In this document: positions 1 to 8,524 of the stretch, piece after piece
Numbering within the stretch: the first letter of the stretch is position 1
Layout of the letters: every line of letters begins with the position of its first letter
From: an uncultured Victivallales bacterium
Lineage (GTDB): Bacteria; Verrucomicrobiota; Lentisphaeria; Victivallales; UBA1829
DNA: 64,000 nucleotides
Assembly: GCA_944390735.1 (NCBI GenBank)
Contig: CALXRL010000077.1
Location: 1 to 64,000 of the forward strand
Direction: 5' to 3'
The notes under the pieces: model-generated
What the model was told of the DNA's origin: nothing
The model's input: only the letters and a program-made list of their open reading frames with translations
Databases searched by the model: none
Program-made: the position numbers and the translations under genes

Positions 1-943
1 CGAGATGTTCAAAAAGGCAATGGCCGGCCACTACGCGATTCCGGCATTCAACTTCAACAACATGGAACAGCTTCAGGCGATCATTCAGGCCTGCACGGAA
101 AACGAATCCCCCGTGATCCTCCAGGTCTCCAAAGGCGCGCGCCAGTATGCCAATCAGACTCTTCTGCGCTACATGGCGCAGGGCGCAGTCGAATACTCCC
201 GCGAAATCAGCAACGGCAAGGGCCCGATTCCGATTGTTCTGCACCTCGACCACGGCGACAGCTTCGAACTGTGCAAATCCTGCATTGATTTCGGATTCTC
301 CTCGGTCATGATCGACGGCTCCCACTTCCCGTTCCAGGAAAACATCGAACTGACGAAACGCGTCGTCGATTTTGCGCATCAGTATGACGTCACAGTCGAA
401 GGCGAACTCGGACAGCTCGCCGGAGTCGAAGACGAGGTCAAGGCCGACAGACATGTCTTCACCCAGCCGGAAGAAGTTCAGTCCTTCCTCGCCGGAACAG
501 GCGTTGACTCCCTCGCCATCGCGATCGGAACCTCCCACGGCGCTTACAAGTTCAAACCCGGCACCGATCCGAAGATCCGTCTCGACATCCTCAAAGAGAT
601 CGAAGAGAAGATCCCGGGATTCCCGATCGTTCTCCACGGTTCCTCCAGCGTTCCGCAGGATCTCGTGAAGATCATCAACGACAACGGCGGAAAACTCAAA
701 GATGCAATCGGCATCAGCGAAGAGCAGCTCCGCGAAGCCGCCAAGAGCGCAGTCTGCAAGATCAACATCGACTCCGATGGACGTCTCGCCATGACCGCCG
801 CCATCCGCAAGGTCTTCAACGAGAAGCCCGAGGAATTCGACCCGAGAAAATATCTCGGACCGGCCCGCGATGCTCTCAAGGAACTCTACAAGCACAAAGT
901 CATCAGCGTCCTCGGTTCCGCAGGACATGCGTTCGACAAATAA
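1..943 (+). CDS. fba: Class II fructose-bisphosphate aldolase (5' end outside window)
   Basis: Zinc-dependent aldolase that interconverts fructose-1,6-bisphosphate with glyceraldehyde-3-phosphate and dihydroxyacetone phosphate in cytosolic glycolysis and gluconeogenesis. The visible 312 residues begin MFKKAMAGHYAIPAFNFNN, which in this family is preceded by a few residues ending in KE. The codon before the first ATG is GAG (E), so the true start lies upstream and the gene is cut by the window edge. Class II signatures are visible: HLDHGD with metal-binding His, an internal VEGELGQLAGVED segment, and a GTSHG-AYKF stretch. The gene ends TAA and is followed 28 bases later by a clear terminator, so it is the last gene of its transcript. 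Confidence 0.95.
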   Translation, partial: EMFKKAMAGHYAIPAFNFNNMEQLQAIIQACTENESPVILQVSKGARQYANQTLLRYMAQGAVEYSREISNGKGPIPIVLHLDHGDSFELCKSCIDFGFSSVMIDGSHFPFQENIELTKRVVDFAHQYDVTVEGELGQLAGVEDEVKADRHVFTQPEEVQSFLAGTGVDSLAIAIGTSHGAYKFKPGTDPKIRLDILKEIEEKIPGFPIVLHGSSSVPQDLVKIINDNGGKLKDAIGISEEQLREAAKSAVCKINIDSDGRLAMTAAIRKVFNEKPEEFDPRKYLGPARDALKELYKHKVISVLGSAGHAFDK

Positions 944-971
944 TTGCTTGTCGATCCATTCATTTGATGCA

Positions 972-999
972 AAGCTCCGCTTCGGCGGAGCTTTTTTTT
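972..999 (+). terminator. Rho-independent terminator after fba
   Basis: A 9-bp GC-rich stem, AAGCTCCGC/GCGGAGCTT, with loop TTCG, is followed by a run of T. It lies just past the aldolase stop codon. Confidence 0.93.
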
Positions 1000-1049
1000 G
1001 GGAAGGGTCCGCAACTTCGATGGGAGGAGCGAAAGAGGGAGAGCGGGAA

Positions 1050-2015
1050 TCAGGCGAACTGTTCGCGGGCGAAAGCGACGCGTTCCTCCGGAGTGGGATG
1101 AGAGGCGGGATCGAGTTGTTCAATCCGCTCCAGACGGGCGGCAAGCCCCGCATGATTGGCGATCTGGATGGCGAGTCCGGGACGCGCATTGAGTTCCAGC
1201 AGAAGGGGTCCGCGCTTCCGGTCGAGCACGATGTCCGCGCCGAAATAGCCGAGCTGAATCATGTCGGCGCATCGGGCGGCAAGCTCCAGATGCTCTTTCC
1301 AGAACGGGACGCGCAAATCGCGGAGAGGAACTCCGGTATCCGGATGCCGGGAGACGGGCTGATTGAACTGGACGGCCATGCGGGGGACTCCGTTTCGAAG
1401 GGAGAGTCCGATTCCGACGGCGCCCTGATGGAGATTGGCGCGTCCGTCGGACTGTTTCGTCGCCAGACGGATCATCGCCATCACGGGATAGCCCCGGAAG
1501 ACGATCACACGGACATCGGGGATGCCCTGATAACTGTAATTCCGGAAAACATCGGAGAAGTCGATGCACTCTTCCAGAAGCGCGTAATCGACCTGTCCGC
1601 CAAGGCTGTAAAGTCCGCTGAGGATATCGGTGATGACGCGGTGGATCTGAACGCGGTCCAGCAAGGTCCCATCGTTTTTCTCGAAGGAGTTCCCCGAATG
1701 GCGGCGGATCACCAGGATGCCGCGGCCGCCGCTGCCGTGACCGGGCTTGATGACAAAGCCGCCGGAGCGGTTCCGGATCATGTTTTCAAACTGTTTGACT
1801 TCATACTGACAGCGGATCGCGCCGATCAGCGGAGCAACGGGAACCCCGAATTGCTCCGCAAGCGTTTTGGTCCGCAGTTTGTCGTCGACCATCGGATAAT
1901 ATCGCCGAAGATTGTACTTCATGATGAAATCGCGGTTGCGCCGGTTCATGGAGAGCACACCGGCGCGAGCCAGAGCGGAAGGGGACGCAAACTGTTTCAG
2001 AATTTTTCCGAGCAC
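1050..2015 (-). CDS. RimK-like alpha-L-glutamate ligase family ATP-grasp protein
   Basis: Predicted ATP-dependent carboxylate-amine ligase (321 aa) of the RimK-related family found next to inactive-transglutaminase/7TM proteins; the substrate is not known. Family features include MNRRNRDFIMKYNLRRYYPMVDDK near the N-terminus (shown in part), a glycine-rich nucleotide-binding stretch GHGSGGRGI, and a C-terminal LLLELNARPGL typical of ATP-grasp metal binding. The reading frame stays open far upstream inside the neighbouring gene. I chose the GTG at 2015 because it gives the family's usual N-terminus (LGKILKQFASPSALARAGVL) and overlaps the upstream stop by 19 bases. No strong ribosome site is visible there, so translation is probably coupled to the upstream gene. 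Confidence 0.85.
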   Translation of the reverse strand: MLGKILKQFASPSALARAGVLSMNRRNRDFIMKYNLRRYYPMVDDKLRTKTLAEQFGVPVAPLIGAIRCQYEVKQFENMIRNRSGGFVIKPGHGSGGRGILVIRRHSGNSFEKNDGTLLDRVQIHRVITDILSGLYSLGGQVDYALLEECIDFSDVFRNYSYQGIPDVRVIVFRGYPVMAMIRLATKQSDGRANLHQGAVGIGLSLRNGVPRMAVQFNQPVSRHPDTGVPLRDLRVPFWKEHLELAARCADMIQLGYFGADIVLDRKRGPLLLELNARPGLAIQIANHAGLAARLERIEQLDPASHPTPEERVAFAREQFA

Positions 2016-3550
2016 GGCAGCACCAGGGGACGGAAGCGTTTGAGTTCTGTCAGGCGGTATCCGGTATAGACGCCGATCAGAAGGATCAGCGCCAGAACGA
2101 TCAGGTTCATTTCCGGGAACGAGAAGAAGAAACACTGCAGCGTCGCATTGCTCATGAGCAGATAGCACGGCAGACACGCCAGAAGACTGACCAGAAGCTG
2201 CCGGACCGCCACGCGCGGTCCGTCTTCCTCCCAGATCATCGACGAACGCTCGATGGTCCACGCCAGAATAATCAGCGGGAAATAGGTGACCGCCTGTCCG
2301 TGCGTGAAGCCGAACGTGTAGGCGATCACGCTCATGATCTTCATCAGCAGGATCACCAGAATCACGACCGCGGAAATCCGCGGCACCATCAGCAGATTCA
2401 GTTTTGTCAGGCACGAACGGATCAGCAGGCCAATGGAAATAATCAGGACGAAGGAGATGATTCCGGCGGTCAGTCCGGTATCCAGGAACGCCAGCGAGAT
2501 CAGAACGGGCATAAACGTTCCCATGGTCTGAAGCCCGATCAGATTCCGGATGATGACGATCACAAGAATGGCCAGCGGCAGCATTGCGATCTGCTTGAAA
2601 AGGTTCTGTTCCTCCAGAGGCAGGTTGAATCCCGAAAGATCCAGAATCCAGGAGTGGCGGACAAGAGAGCCGCGCAACTGGTTCAGGTTCGCCGCAGTGA
2701 CGCTGGTCTTCAGCACGGAAATGTGGAATTTCGGATTTCGGACGCCCTGAATTTCCAGAAGAGAGGTGTCGCCGTTCCGAAGGGGGAGGAAGCCGTCCGC
2801 CGTCCGCAGTTTTCCGGTCAGGGGATCGAAACGGTGGATTCTGTTTCCGTAGAATGCTTCCAGCTGAGCGGAGAGCATCTGACGACGGCGGCCGTCCACC
2901 AGGTAAATGCCTTCCACGAGACGTGACGGAATCCCCCGCATCGCGAGAAGTTTTCCCGCGATCCGCACAAAATGAGCCCCTTGACGGTTTTCCGGCAGAA
3001 GGGTCCGCACCGACGGCAGATTTCGGTTGTGAAGCTCCTTCAGCACCCTGGGGATCAGAACTTCCGGCTTTGCGCGGCCGCCCGGATCCAGCTGTTTGAG
3101 AAAGGCCTCCGCCGCGGCGGCTGTGATTCCATCGCTCCAGACCGGTTTCCGGACGGGTTCGATGGGATCGGCGATCCGCCCGGCATGACGATCCGGAATC
3201 AGACGCATCTGATAAAGAATGGTATGCGTTCCGCCATCGGCCGTTCCGGACCAGTTTGCGATGAGCCGGCCGTCACGCTCCTCCGAGTCGAAACGGAATC
3301 CGGGAGTGGTGCTGACTCCGGTCAGGAAATAGCCGGGCACCTCTTCCGGCATGGAAATGGAGGCCCTCACCGGACCGCCCGGCGTTTCGAACTTCACCCG
3401 GCATTCCAGAAGCCACAGCTCCGTTTCCGGCGAGGGAAGAAGGGTGAATTTCAGCACATGAACCTTGAAATACAGAATGGACAGCGCAATCAGAACCAGG
3501 GCCGAAACCAGAAGAACGATTCTGCGGTCCGGCGCAAACACTCTCAGCAT
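1997..3550 (-). CDS. Inactive transglutaminase-like protein fused to a 7TM domain
   Basis: Membrane protein of 517 aa. It has one N-terminal transmembrane helix (about residues 10-28), a periplasmic region that contains a degenerate transglutaminase-like fold (around GIPSRLVEGIYLVDG), and a C-terminal block of about seven hydrophobic helices from about residue 320. This matches the family described as inactive transglutaminase with seven transmembrane helices. That family co-occurs with a RimK-like ligase and a retropepsin-like protease, as it does here. An AAGGAG site lies 7 bases before the ATG. The biochemical role is unknown; a link to envelope or osmotic stress is only an inference from the membrane layout. 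Confidence 0.85.
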   Translation of the reverse strand: MLRVFAPDRRIVLLVSALVLIALSILYFKVHVLKFTLLPSPETELWLLECRVKFETPGGPVRASISMPEEVPGYFLTGVSTTPGFRFDSEERDGRLIANWSGTADGGTHTILYQMRLIPDRHAGRIADPIEPVRKPVWSDGITAAAAEAFLKQLDPGGRAKPEVLIPRVLKELHNRNLPSVRTLLPENRQGAHFVRIAGKLLAMRGIPSRLVEGIYLVDGRRRQMLSAQLEAFYGNRIHRFDPLTGKLRTADGFLPLRNGDTSLLEIQGVRNPKFHISVLKTSVTAANLNQLRGSLVRHSWILDLSGFNLPLEEQNLFKQIAMLPLAILVIVIIRNLIGLQTMGTFMPVLISLAFLDTGLTAGIISFVLIISIGLLIRSCLTKLNLLMVPRISAVVILVILLMKIMSVIAYTFGFTHGQAVTYFPLIILAWTIERSSMIWEEDGPRVAVRQLLVSLLACLPCYLLMSNATLQCFFFSFPEMNLIVLALILLIGVYTGYRLTELKRFRPLVLPCSEKF

Positions 3551-3564
3551 GGGGCGACTCCTTT

Positions 3565-4092
3565 TCAGGGTTTTCTGTCCGGTTTCAGCGTGTTCGAACG
3601 AGTCACGTCGATGGCGGCGCTTCCGGCGATCACATTTTTCCCGAGCAGGACCTGATAGCGGAAATTGGATCGGTCGGCCAGAGAGAATTCCCGTTCCATC
3701 TCCAGATGTCCGAGGCGGATCCGGAGCAGAACCACATACCGTTTCTGCGGTTTTCTGGCATGTCGCGTGACCGGCATGATCCGAACGACGGGAAGTTCAT
3801 ATTTTTCCACGCGTTTCGTTCCGCGCTGCACGATGGAAAAGGCCACCATTTGTGTTCCGTTCCGGACGAATGCGCGCAGATCCCGCACGCCGATTGAAGC
3901 GATATCCGCACCCGTATCCATTTTTGCCGGGAACGGTTCCGGGAAAGGTTCGATGGAAACCGGTTCAATTCCGCCCACCACCCCCAGCGGCAGGTTTCCG
4001 ACCGGATTCCGGCAGCATCCGGTCCCGGCCAGGAGTCCCGAGACGGCACAGAACAGAAGTCCCGTTTTTTTCAGACGATCCAAGATTTTCAT
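3565..4092 (-). CDS. Retropepsin-like (putative ATP-dependent zinc protease family) protein
   Basis: Small exported protein (175 aa) of the family annotated as ATP-dependent zinc protease, which has a retropepsin fold. The diagnostic KMDTGADIASI motif places the catalytic Asp at about residue 59. The N-terminus (MKILDRLKKTGLLFCAVSGL) is a signal sequence with cysteines at about 26-27, so a lipoprotein is possible, although the lipobox is imperfect. The frame is open to 4503, but the ATG at 4092 has AAAGGGG upstream and a promoter at 4119-4146. It is first in a three-gene unit with the 7TM protein (14-base gap) and the ATP-grasp ligase. Confidence 0.82.
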   Translation of the reverse strand: MKILDRLKKTGLLFCAVSGLLAGTGCCRNPVGNLPLGVVGGIEPVSIEPFPEPFPAKMDTGADIASIGVRDLRAFVRNGTQMVAFSIVQRGTKRVEKYELPVVRIMPVTRHARKPQKRYVVLLRIRLGHLEMEREFSLADRSNFRYQVLLGKNVIAGSAAIDVTRSNTLKPDRKP

Positions 4093-4118
4093 AACACCCC
4101 TTTCCCTTTTGTTTCCGC

Positions 4119-4146
4119 AATATACATGCGGAATTCCGATTTTCAA
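4119..4146 (-). promoter_or_regulatory. Sigma70-like promoter for the retropepsin/7TM/ATP-grasp unit
   Basis: On the minus strand TTGAAA (4146-4141) and TATATT (4124-4119) are separated by 16 bases, about 25 bases upstream of the ATG at 4092. Confidence 0.6.
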
Positions 4147-4293
4147 CATCCGGCGGCCCCCCTCTCCGCAGACAGATCTCCTGATTCCGGAATGCGTTCT
4201 TTTTCTGTTTTTTCGAAGAAAAAACAGATTTTGACTGGAAAATCCGGGAAAACGGGCTATCATACGGAGAACAGCCCCACAGGAGAGTTCTTC

Positions 4294-5661
4294 ATGAGCA
4301 ACGATGCCTTTCTGATACTGTTTCTGATTCTCATCGCCCTGATGACCGTGATTCCGCTTTTTTTCCGCCGATTCAAAGTTCCGCAGGTGATTGCGCTTCT
4401 GATTGCGGGAATGCTGATCGGCCCCAACGGATTCGACCTGGTGGGACGGCTTGCGCCCGCGCTTGCGTTTCTCGGCACGCCGCCGGAGATGATCGAATCG
4501 CACTCGCTGACGCTTATCAATTCGCTGGGTTCGCTCGGTCTTCTGTTTCTGATGACGCTTGCGGGGATGGAGGCGGATTTCAAACTGATCCGCAGTTCAA
4601 AGAAGCCGGTGATTGCGCTCAGCATTCTGACCTTTGTTCTGCCGGCCATTTCCGGGTATCTGATCTATGCCTTTTTCAAGGCGGAGGACTTTCCGGGGAA
4701 GCTGCTGTATGCCTCGCTGTTCGCCTCGCACTCGGTCGGAATTGTGTTTCCGATCATCCGGGATCTGAAGATCACCAGGACGGTGTTCGGCTCGGCGGTG
4801 CTGATCTCGACCGTGATTACGGATATTGCCAGCATCGTGCTTCTGGCGGTCAGCGTGCAGATGAAAAAAGTCGGGATGGCGCAGCAGACCAGCATGCACA
4901 AAACGCTTTCGCTCTTCGACTACCTTGATCCGGCGATTTTCGGAAACGGATTCCTTTTCTTTTTTCTCCTGATTGTGATGATCTATTTTGCGCTGGTTCT
5001 GTTTCTGATTCCGCGTGCGGGAAACTTCATCATCCGGATCATGAACAAGGGGGAGGATCTGATGATCACCTGTTTCATCTGCATTATTCTTGCGGCGGTG
5101 CTGGTGGGGGAATTTCTGGGGATCAATCTGGTGGTGGGCGCCTTTCTTGCGGGACTGGGACTTTCCCGGCTGATGAACAGTCAGGATCAGACGGCCTCGG
5201 ATGCGTTCCACAAATTTGAAAGCATCGGCTATGGATTTCTGATTCCCTTTCTTTTCATCTCGATCGGAATGAAAACGGATCTGCGGATGCTGTTTGAATC
5301 CGTCAGCAATCTGCAAATCATTGTCCTGACGATTCTGGGACTGGTCTGCAGCAAGATTCTTTCCGGCTGGCTGGCGCTTCGGCTCTGCGGATTCGAGAAC
5401 CTCAAAGGGCTCTGCGCAGGAGTCATGACGGTTCCCCAGCTCTCCGCGACCCTCGCCGCCGCCGCAATCGGAAAGGAACTCGGAATGCTGGACAACAACT
5501 TCTTCAACGCCATCATCGTTCTCTCGATCGTGACCACGCTTCCGGTTCCCAATATTGTGCGCTGGATCATTGAGCACTACAATCTCAAATTCCACAGTGC
5601 TCAGCCGGATGAGAAACCAGCAATCCGCGATTCCGACAATCTGCAGGACAATCTTCTCTGA
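4294..5661 (+). CDS. Cation:proton antiporter (CPA2/KefB-like membrane domain)
   Basis: Integral membrane protein of 455 aa with about 12 hydrophobic helices and the Na+/H+ exchanger family pattern (PQVIALLIAGMLIGPNG, LFLMTLAGMEADF, VGAFLAGLGLSRLM). It should exchange a monovalent cation for protons across the inner membrane. No C-terminal TrkA-N nucleotide-binding domain follows, so this is the transport domain only. The frame extends to 4126, but the ATG at 4294 has AGGAGA 7 bases upstream and starts the first helix. It is divergent from the three-gene envelope cassette and converges on tilS. Ion specificity cannot be read from the sequence. Confidence 0.88.
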   Translation: MSNDAFLILFLILIALMTVIPLFFRRFKVPQVIALLIAGMLIGPNGFDLVGRLAPALAFLGTPPEMIESHSLTLINSLGSLGLLFLMTLAGMEADFKLIRSSKKPVIALSILTFVLPAISGYLIYAFFKAEDFPGKLLYASLFASHSVGIVFPIIRDLKITRTVFGSAVLISTVITDIASIVLLAVSVQMKKVGMAQQTSMHKTLSLFDYLDPAIFGNGFLFFFLLIVMIYFALVLFLIPRAGNFIIRIMNKGEDLMITCFICIILAAVLVGEFLGINLVVGAFLAGLGLSRLMNSQDQTASDAFHKFESIGYGFLIPFLFISIGMKTDLRMLFESVSNLQIIVLTILGLVCSKILSGWLALRLCGFENLKGLCAGVMTVPQLSATLAAAAIGKELGMLDNNFFNAIIVLSIVTTLPVPNIVRWIIEHYNLKFHSAQPDEKPAIRDSDNLQDNLL

Positions 5662-5755
5662 CGCTCAGCGCAGCGGCGTCTCCCGCAGGCGGTCCGGAGA
5701 AAAGACTCGATTTCCCGTCAGACGATCCGCCGGAACACTCCTCTTCCGATACGGG

Positions 5756-7144
5756 TCATCTGAACTCTTCCGTCTTTTCCGGGCTTCCGTTCCGGCAGCG
5801 CGCGCAAATCCGGATGCACGCTCCCGGTCCGACGGGAAACAGAGCGGAACGCTTTCCTCCGGGGATCCAGAGGGGCGAACCGTCCGCCAGACGCAGAACC
5901 GGATATCCCTTCCGGGCGGAGGCATTGATTCCGGCCTCCGAAAACAGTTTTTTCAGCGGAACGGGGGCGTGCCTTCCAAACGGAACCATCCGTTCCCCGT
6001 CCTCCCGGACGGCGATGCAGAGCTCCGGGGGAAGCGTTTCGGAAAAAAATGCGGAAAACGGATCCCCAAAGACCGGGAAAGCAACCCGGCTTGCGGTCAG
6101 TTCAAAGTCGCCGAAGAGAATCCGGCTTTGCTCTTTCCAGTTCCAGTGAAGTCCGGGAAGACGATCGGAAAAAGTCCCGACGGAAACCGCCTCCCGTTCC
6201 ACACAAAGAAAATGTACCGGATCCTCCTTCAGTTCCACGATGCGCCGCTCTCCGTTTTCCGGCGGATGGAGAACCGCCCGTTCAAAGCGTTCGATCAGCG
6301 GGAGATCCGGAACGACATCGCGCCCGATGTGCTCCCGCAGAAAGAGGCGCAGCACCCGGCAGAGTTCCGCCCGGTGCAGTTTTCTCCAGTCGGAGGGGGC
6401 AAAGGAATTTGTCCGCCTCATTTCTTCATAGGTTTCCGCGGCGGATCGTTCGAGGAAATCGGCATCGCACTCCATGGCGGAGAGGGAGCGGAGGATGCCT
6501 TTTTCGACAGCGGGAAACGTCCGGCGGAGCATGGGAAGAATCTCGAGGCGCAGAACGTTTCTCCGACAGAGCTCCGCCTGAAGATTGGTGGAATCGGTCC
6601 GCCAGGACTCTCCGGCCTCCTTCAGCGCCGTTTCGATCTCCTCCCGGGAGAGCTCCAGCAACGGACGGATGAATTCCACAGACCCCATCCGGGAAAGGAA
6701 ACGCATGGAAGTCAGTCCGGTGGCGTTGGAGCCCCGGAAAAGACGCAGAAACAGATTTTCGATCCGGTCGTCGGCATGGTGCCCCAGAGCGATGACGCAT
6801 CCGGGTCGTTCCGCATGCAGTCTCTTCCATTGTTCCAGCCGGAGACGACGGGCGGCAGCTTCCAGTCCCTCCCCCGGATGCCGGTTTTCCTCCACCTTCA
6901 GGGAAAGAACCGTACAGGGCAGCTGCTCCTCCCGGCACTTTCTGCAACACCATTCGGCATCCGCGCGACTCTCCGCGCCCCGCAGTCCGTGATCGAAATG
7001 AACCGCCTCCAGCAGAAAAGAAAACGGCGCTGAAAGTTGTTTCAGCGCCAGCAGAAGATAAAGACTGTCGGCTCCGCCGCTGAATCCGCAGAGCACCCTT
7101 TTTCCCTGCAGAAACGGGCCTGCGGCGGCGGAGATCCGGAACAT
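5756..7144 (-). CDS. tilS: tRNA(Ile)-lysidine synthetase TilS
   Basis: Modifies C34 of the CAU-anticodon tRNA(Ile) to lysidine with ATP, which switches the codon read from AUG to AUA. The N-terminus carries the PP-loop FSGGADS (residues 21-27) and the following family blocks FDHGLRG and LGHHADDRIENLFLRLFRG. At 462 aa it has the usual length with the C-terminal domain. It starts 3 bases after the trxA stop with a weak ribosome site, so the two genes form an operon with probable coupled translation. Confidence 0.93.
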   Translation of the reverse strand: MFRISAAAGPFLQGKRVLCGFSGGADSLYLLLALKQLSAPFSFLLEAVHFDHGLRGAESRADAEWCCRKCREEQLPCTVLSLKVEENRHPGEGLEAAARRLRLEQWKRLHAERPGCVIALGHHADDRIENLFLRLFRGSNATGLTSMRFLSRMGSVEFIRPLLELSREEIETALKEAGESWRTDSTNLQAELCRRNVLRLEILPMLRRTFPAVEKGILRSLSAMECDADFLERSAAETYEEMRRTNSFAPSDWRKLHRAELCRVLRLFLREHIGRDVVPDLPLIERFERAVLHPPENGERRIVELKEDPVHFLCVEREAVSVGTFSDRLPGLHWNWKEQSRILFGDFELTASRVAFPVFGDPFSAFFSETLPPELCIAVREDGERMVPFGRHAPVPLKKLFSEAGINASARKGYPVLRLADGSPLWIPGGKRSALFPVGPGACIRICARCRNGSPEKTEEFR

Positions 7145-7147
7145 GAT

Positions 7148-7462
7148 TTACACGCTTTCGATTTCTCGTACCAGTTTCGCCTTGTCCTGAACACCGGTGA
7201 ACTGCTTGACGATTTCTCCGTCCTTGAGGATGAACAGCGCGGGAATGCTCCGCACGGCGAAGCGTTTTGCCAGAGCCTGAGCCTCGTCCACATTGATTTT
7301 GACGATGGTGACTTTTCCGGCGACCTCTTCGGCCACCTGATCCAGAACAGGACTGAGCATCCGGCACGGGCCGCACCATTCCGCCCAGAAATCGATCAGG
7401 AACACCCCTTTTGCCGTCTTTTCATCAAACTCTTCTTCTGTAAAATGCATGACTTCCGCCAT
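7148..7462 (-). CDS. trxA: Thioredoxin
   Basis: Cytosolic disulfide reductase of 104 aa with the WCGPC active site in FWAEWCGPCRML and the cis-proline segment RSIPALFILKDG. An ATG 7 codons upstream is possible, but the ATG at 7462 has AAGGAG 6 bases before it and gives the standard thioredoxin length. It is the first gene of a trxA-tilS operon with a good promoter at 7539-7566. Confidence 0.95.
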   Translation of the reverse strand: MAEVMHFTEEEFDEKTAKGVFLIDFWAEWCGPCRMLSPVLDQVAEEVAGKVTIVKINVDEAQALAKRFAVRSIPALFILKDGEIVKQFTGVQDKAKLVREIESV

Positions 7463-7538
7463 TTTCGACTCCTTGTTTTCCATTATGTTTCAAGTTGTAT
7501 TTCATTCGGGGGATGAACCACGTTCCCGCGGTCTTTAA

Positions 7539-7566
7539 AAGGTAGCCTGTTTCTCGGTTTTGTCAA
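7539..7566 (-). promoter_or_regulatory. Sigma70-like promoter for trxA-tilS
   Basis: A minus-strand consensus TTGACA (7566-7561) and TACCTT (7544-7539) are separated by 16 bases, upstream of trxA. Confidence 0.65.
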
Positions 7567-7612
7567 GAGCGGGAATGAAAAACGGCCGGGAAAAAAGAGG
7601 CGCCATGTCCTC

Positions 7613-8524
7613 TCAAAGTTCCCGCAGAAGCGAGCAGACCTGCACAAAACGGCACTCCCGGCAGACCTCCGGCAAACCGATCTCCGGAAAGTCGGAGAGG
7701 AGGACGGTGCCGCCCGGCCGGATTTTCCGTTTCATCCGGACCATGCTTTCGCGCATCAGCTCTTCGGCGCTTCCGGCATGGCCGGACAGGGAAAAGATCT
7801 TCCACTCCTCCCCGTCCCGGGCAAGGAAAAAAGAGAGCGTGTTTCCCGATCCGAAACGCTCCCGCGAATACCAGGAGAAAAGATCGGCCGCCTGTCGGCA
7901 GCTCTCCTCCTCGTACTGCGAATAGAGAATCCGCAGCGAACAGCGCGTTCCCGGCTCCTCCCAGCGCAATCCCGGGTCGAACCAGATGCGGACGCCGTCG
8001 CAGTACGCCTCATACTCCTCGTTCCGGTGCAGAAAGTTGGATCGCTGCTGCCGCAGAAGCATGCCGAAAACCGATGAGGAAACCAGCATCCGGAACGCAC
8101 CCGCCGCATCGAACTGCGCTTTTCGAAGCAGATCCTCCGCGGGAAGAGGAAAATCAAAAAGCCGCACGGAATCAAGATGGTCGAACTCCTCCAGCAGATA
8201 GTCTTCAAAGCAGTTCCGGAAACGGCGGAGCCGCGCTCCCGGCGCAAGAAACCGGACCCGGTCGACCGCCTCCTCCAGCACGCGATTCGTCACCTCCCCC
8301 AGCCACCATGCGTAGGAAAGCGATTTCTTTGCCGCATACGCCATGTGCACAAGCGAATCGGCGTAGCGATCCCACCCGCCCTGCGCAAAATAGTAGTGAA
8401 GAAAGTAGCCGCGCTCGCAGCGCCGGAACCGTTCATGACGCGAAAGCGACCACGAGAACTCCGTTGCGGGAAGTTCCGGATCCAGCTCGGAGGCGGCCTT
8501 GATCTCGCGCAGGAAGTTCCTCAC
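7613..8524 (-). CDS. Degenerate PD-(D/E)XK (AddB/Cas4-like) protein, probably inactive
   Basis: A 303-aa protein. The N-terminus EFSWSLSRHERFRRCERGYF matches the start of AddB/Cas4-type PD-(D/E)XK domains (FSxS...FxxCxxxYxxxY), and the C-terminus CRECRFVQVC resembles the Cys cluster that closes such domains. The catalytic core looks eroded: the stretch YCDGVRIWFDPGLRWEEPG is followed by LRILYSQYEEE, where a D...ExK pair would be expected and no lysine is present. It overlaps the sppA stop by 4 bases (ATGA), so it is co-translated with the peptidase. Family assignment is inferred from motifs; the function is unknown. Confidence 0.6.
   Translation of the reverse strand: MRNFLREIKAASELDPELPATEFSWSLSRHERFRRCERGYFLHYYFAQGGWDRYADSLVHMAYAAKKSLSYAWWLGEVTNRVLEEAVDRVRFLAPGARLRRFRNCFEDYLLEEFDHLDSVRLFDFPLPAEDLLRKAQFDAAGAFRMLVSSSVFGMLLRQQRSNFLHRNEEYEAYCDGVRIWFDPGLRWEEPGTRCSLRILYSQYEEESCRQAADLFSWYSRERFGSGNTLSFFLARDGEEWKIFSLSGHAGSAEELMRESMVRMKRKIRPGGTVLLSDFPEIGLPEVCRECRFVQVCSLLREL

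Noticed and set aside
2016-2414. Long N-terminal extension of the ATP-grasp ligase inside the 7TM gene
   Set aside because: The extension is an out-of-frame reading of the 7TM coding sequence; the family N-terminus begins at the GTG at 2015.
5662-5755. GACGC...GCGTC hairpin between the antiporter and tilS
   Set aside because: The stem is short with a long loop and no T-run on either strand, so I do not call a terminator.
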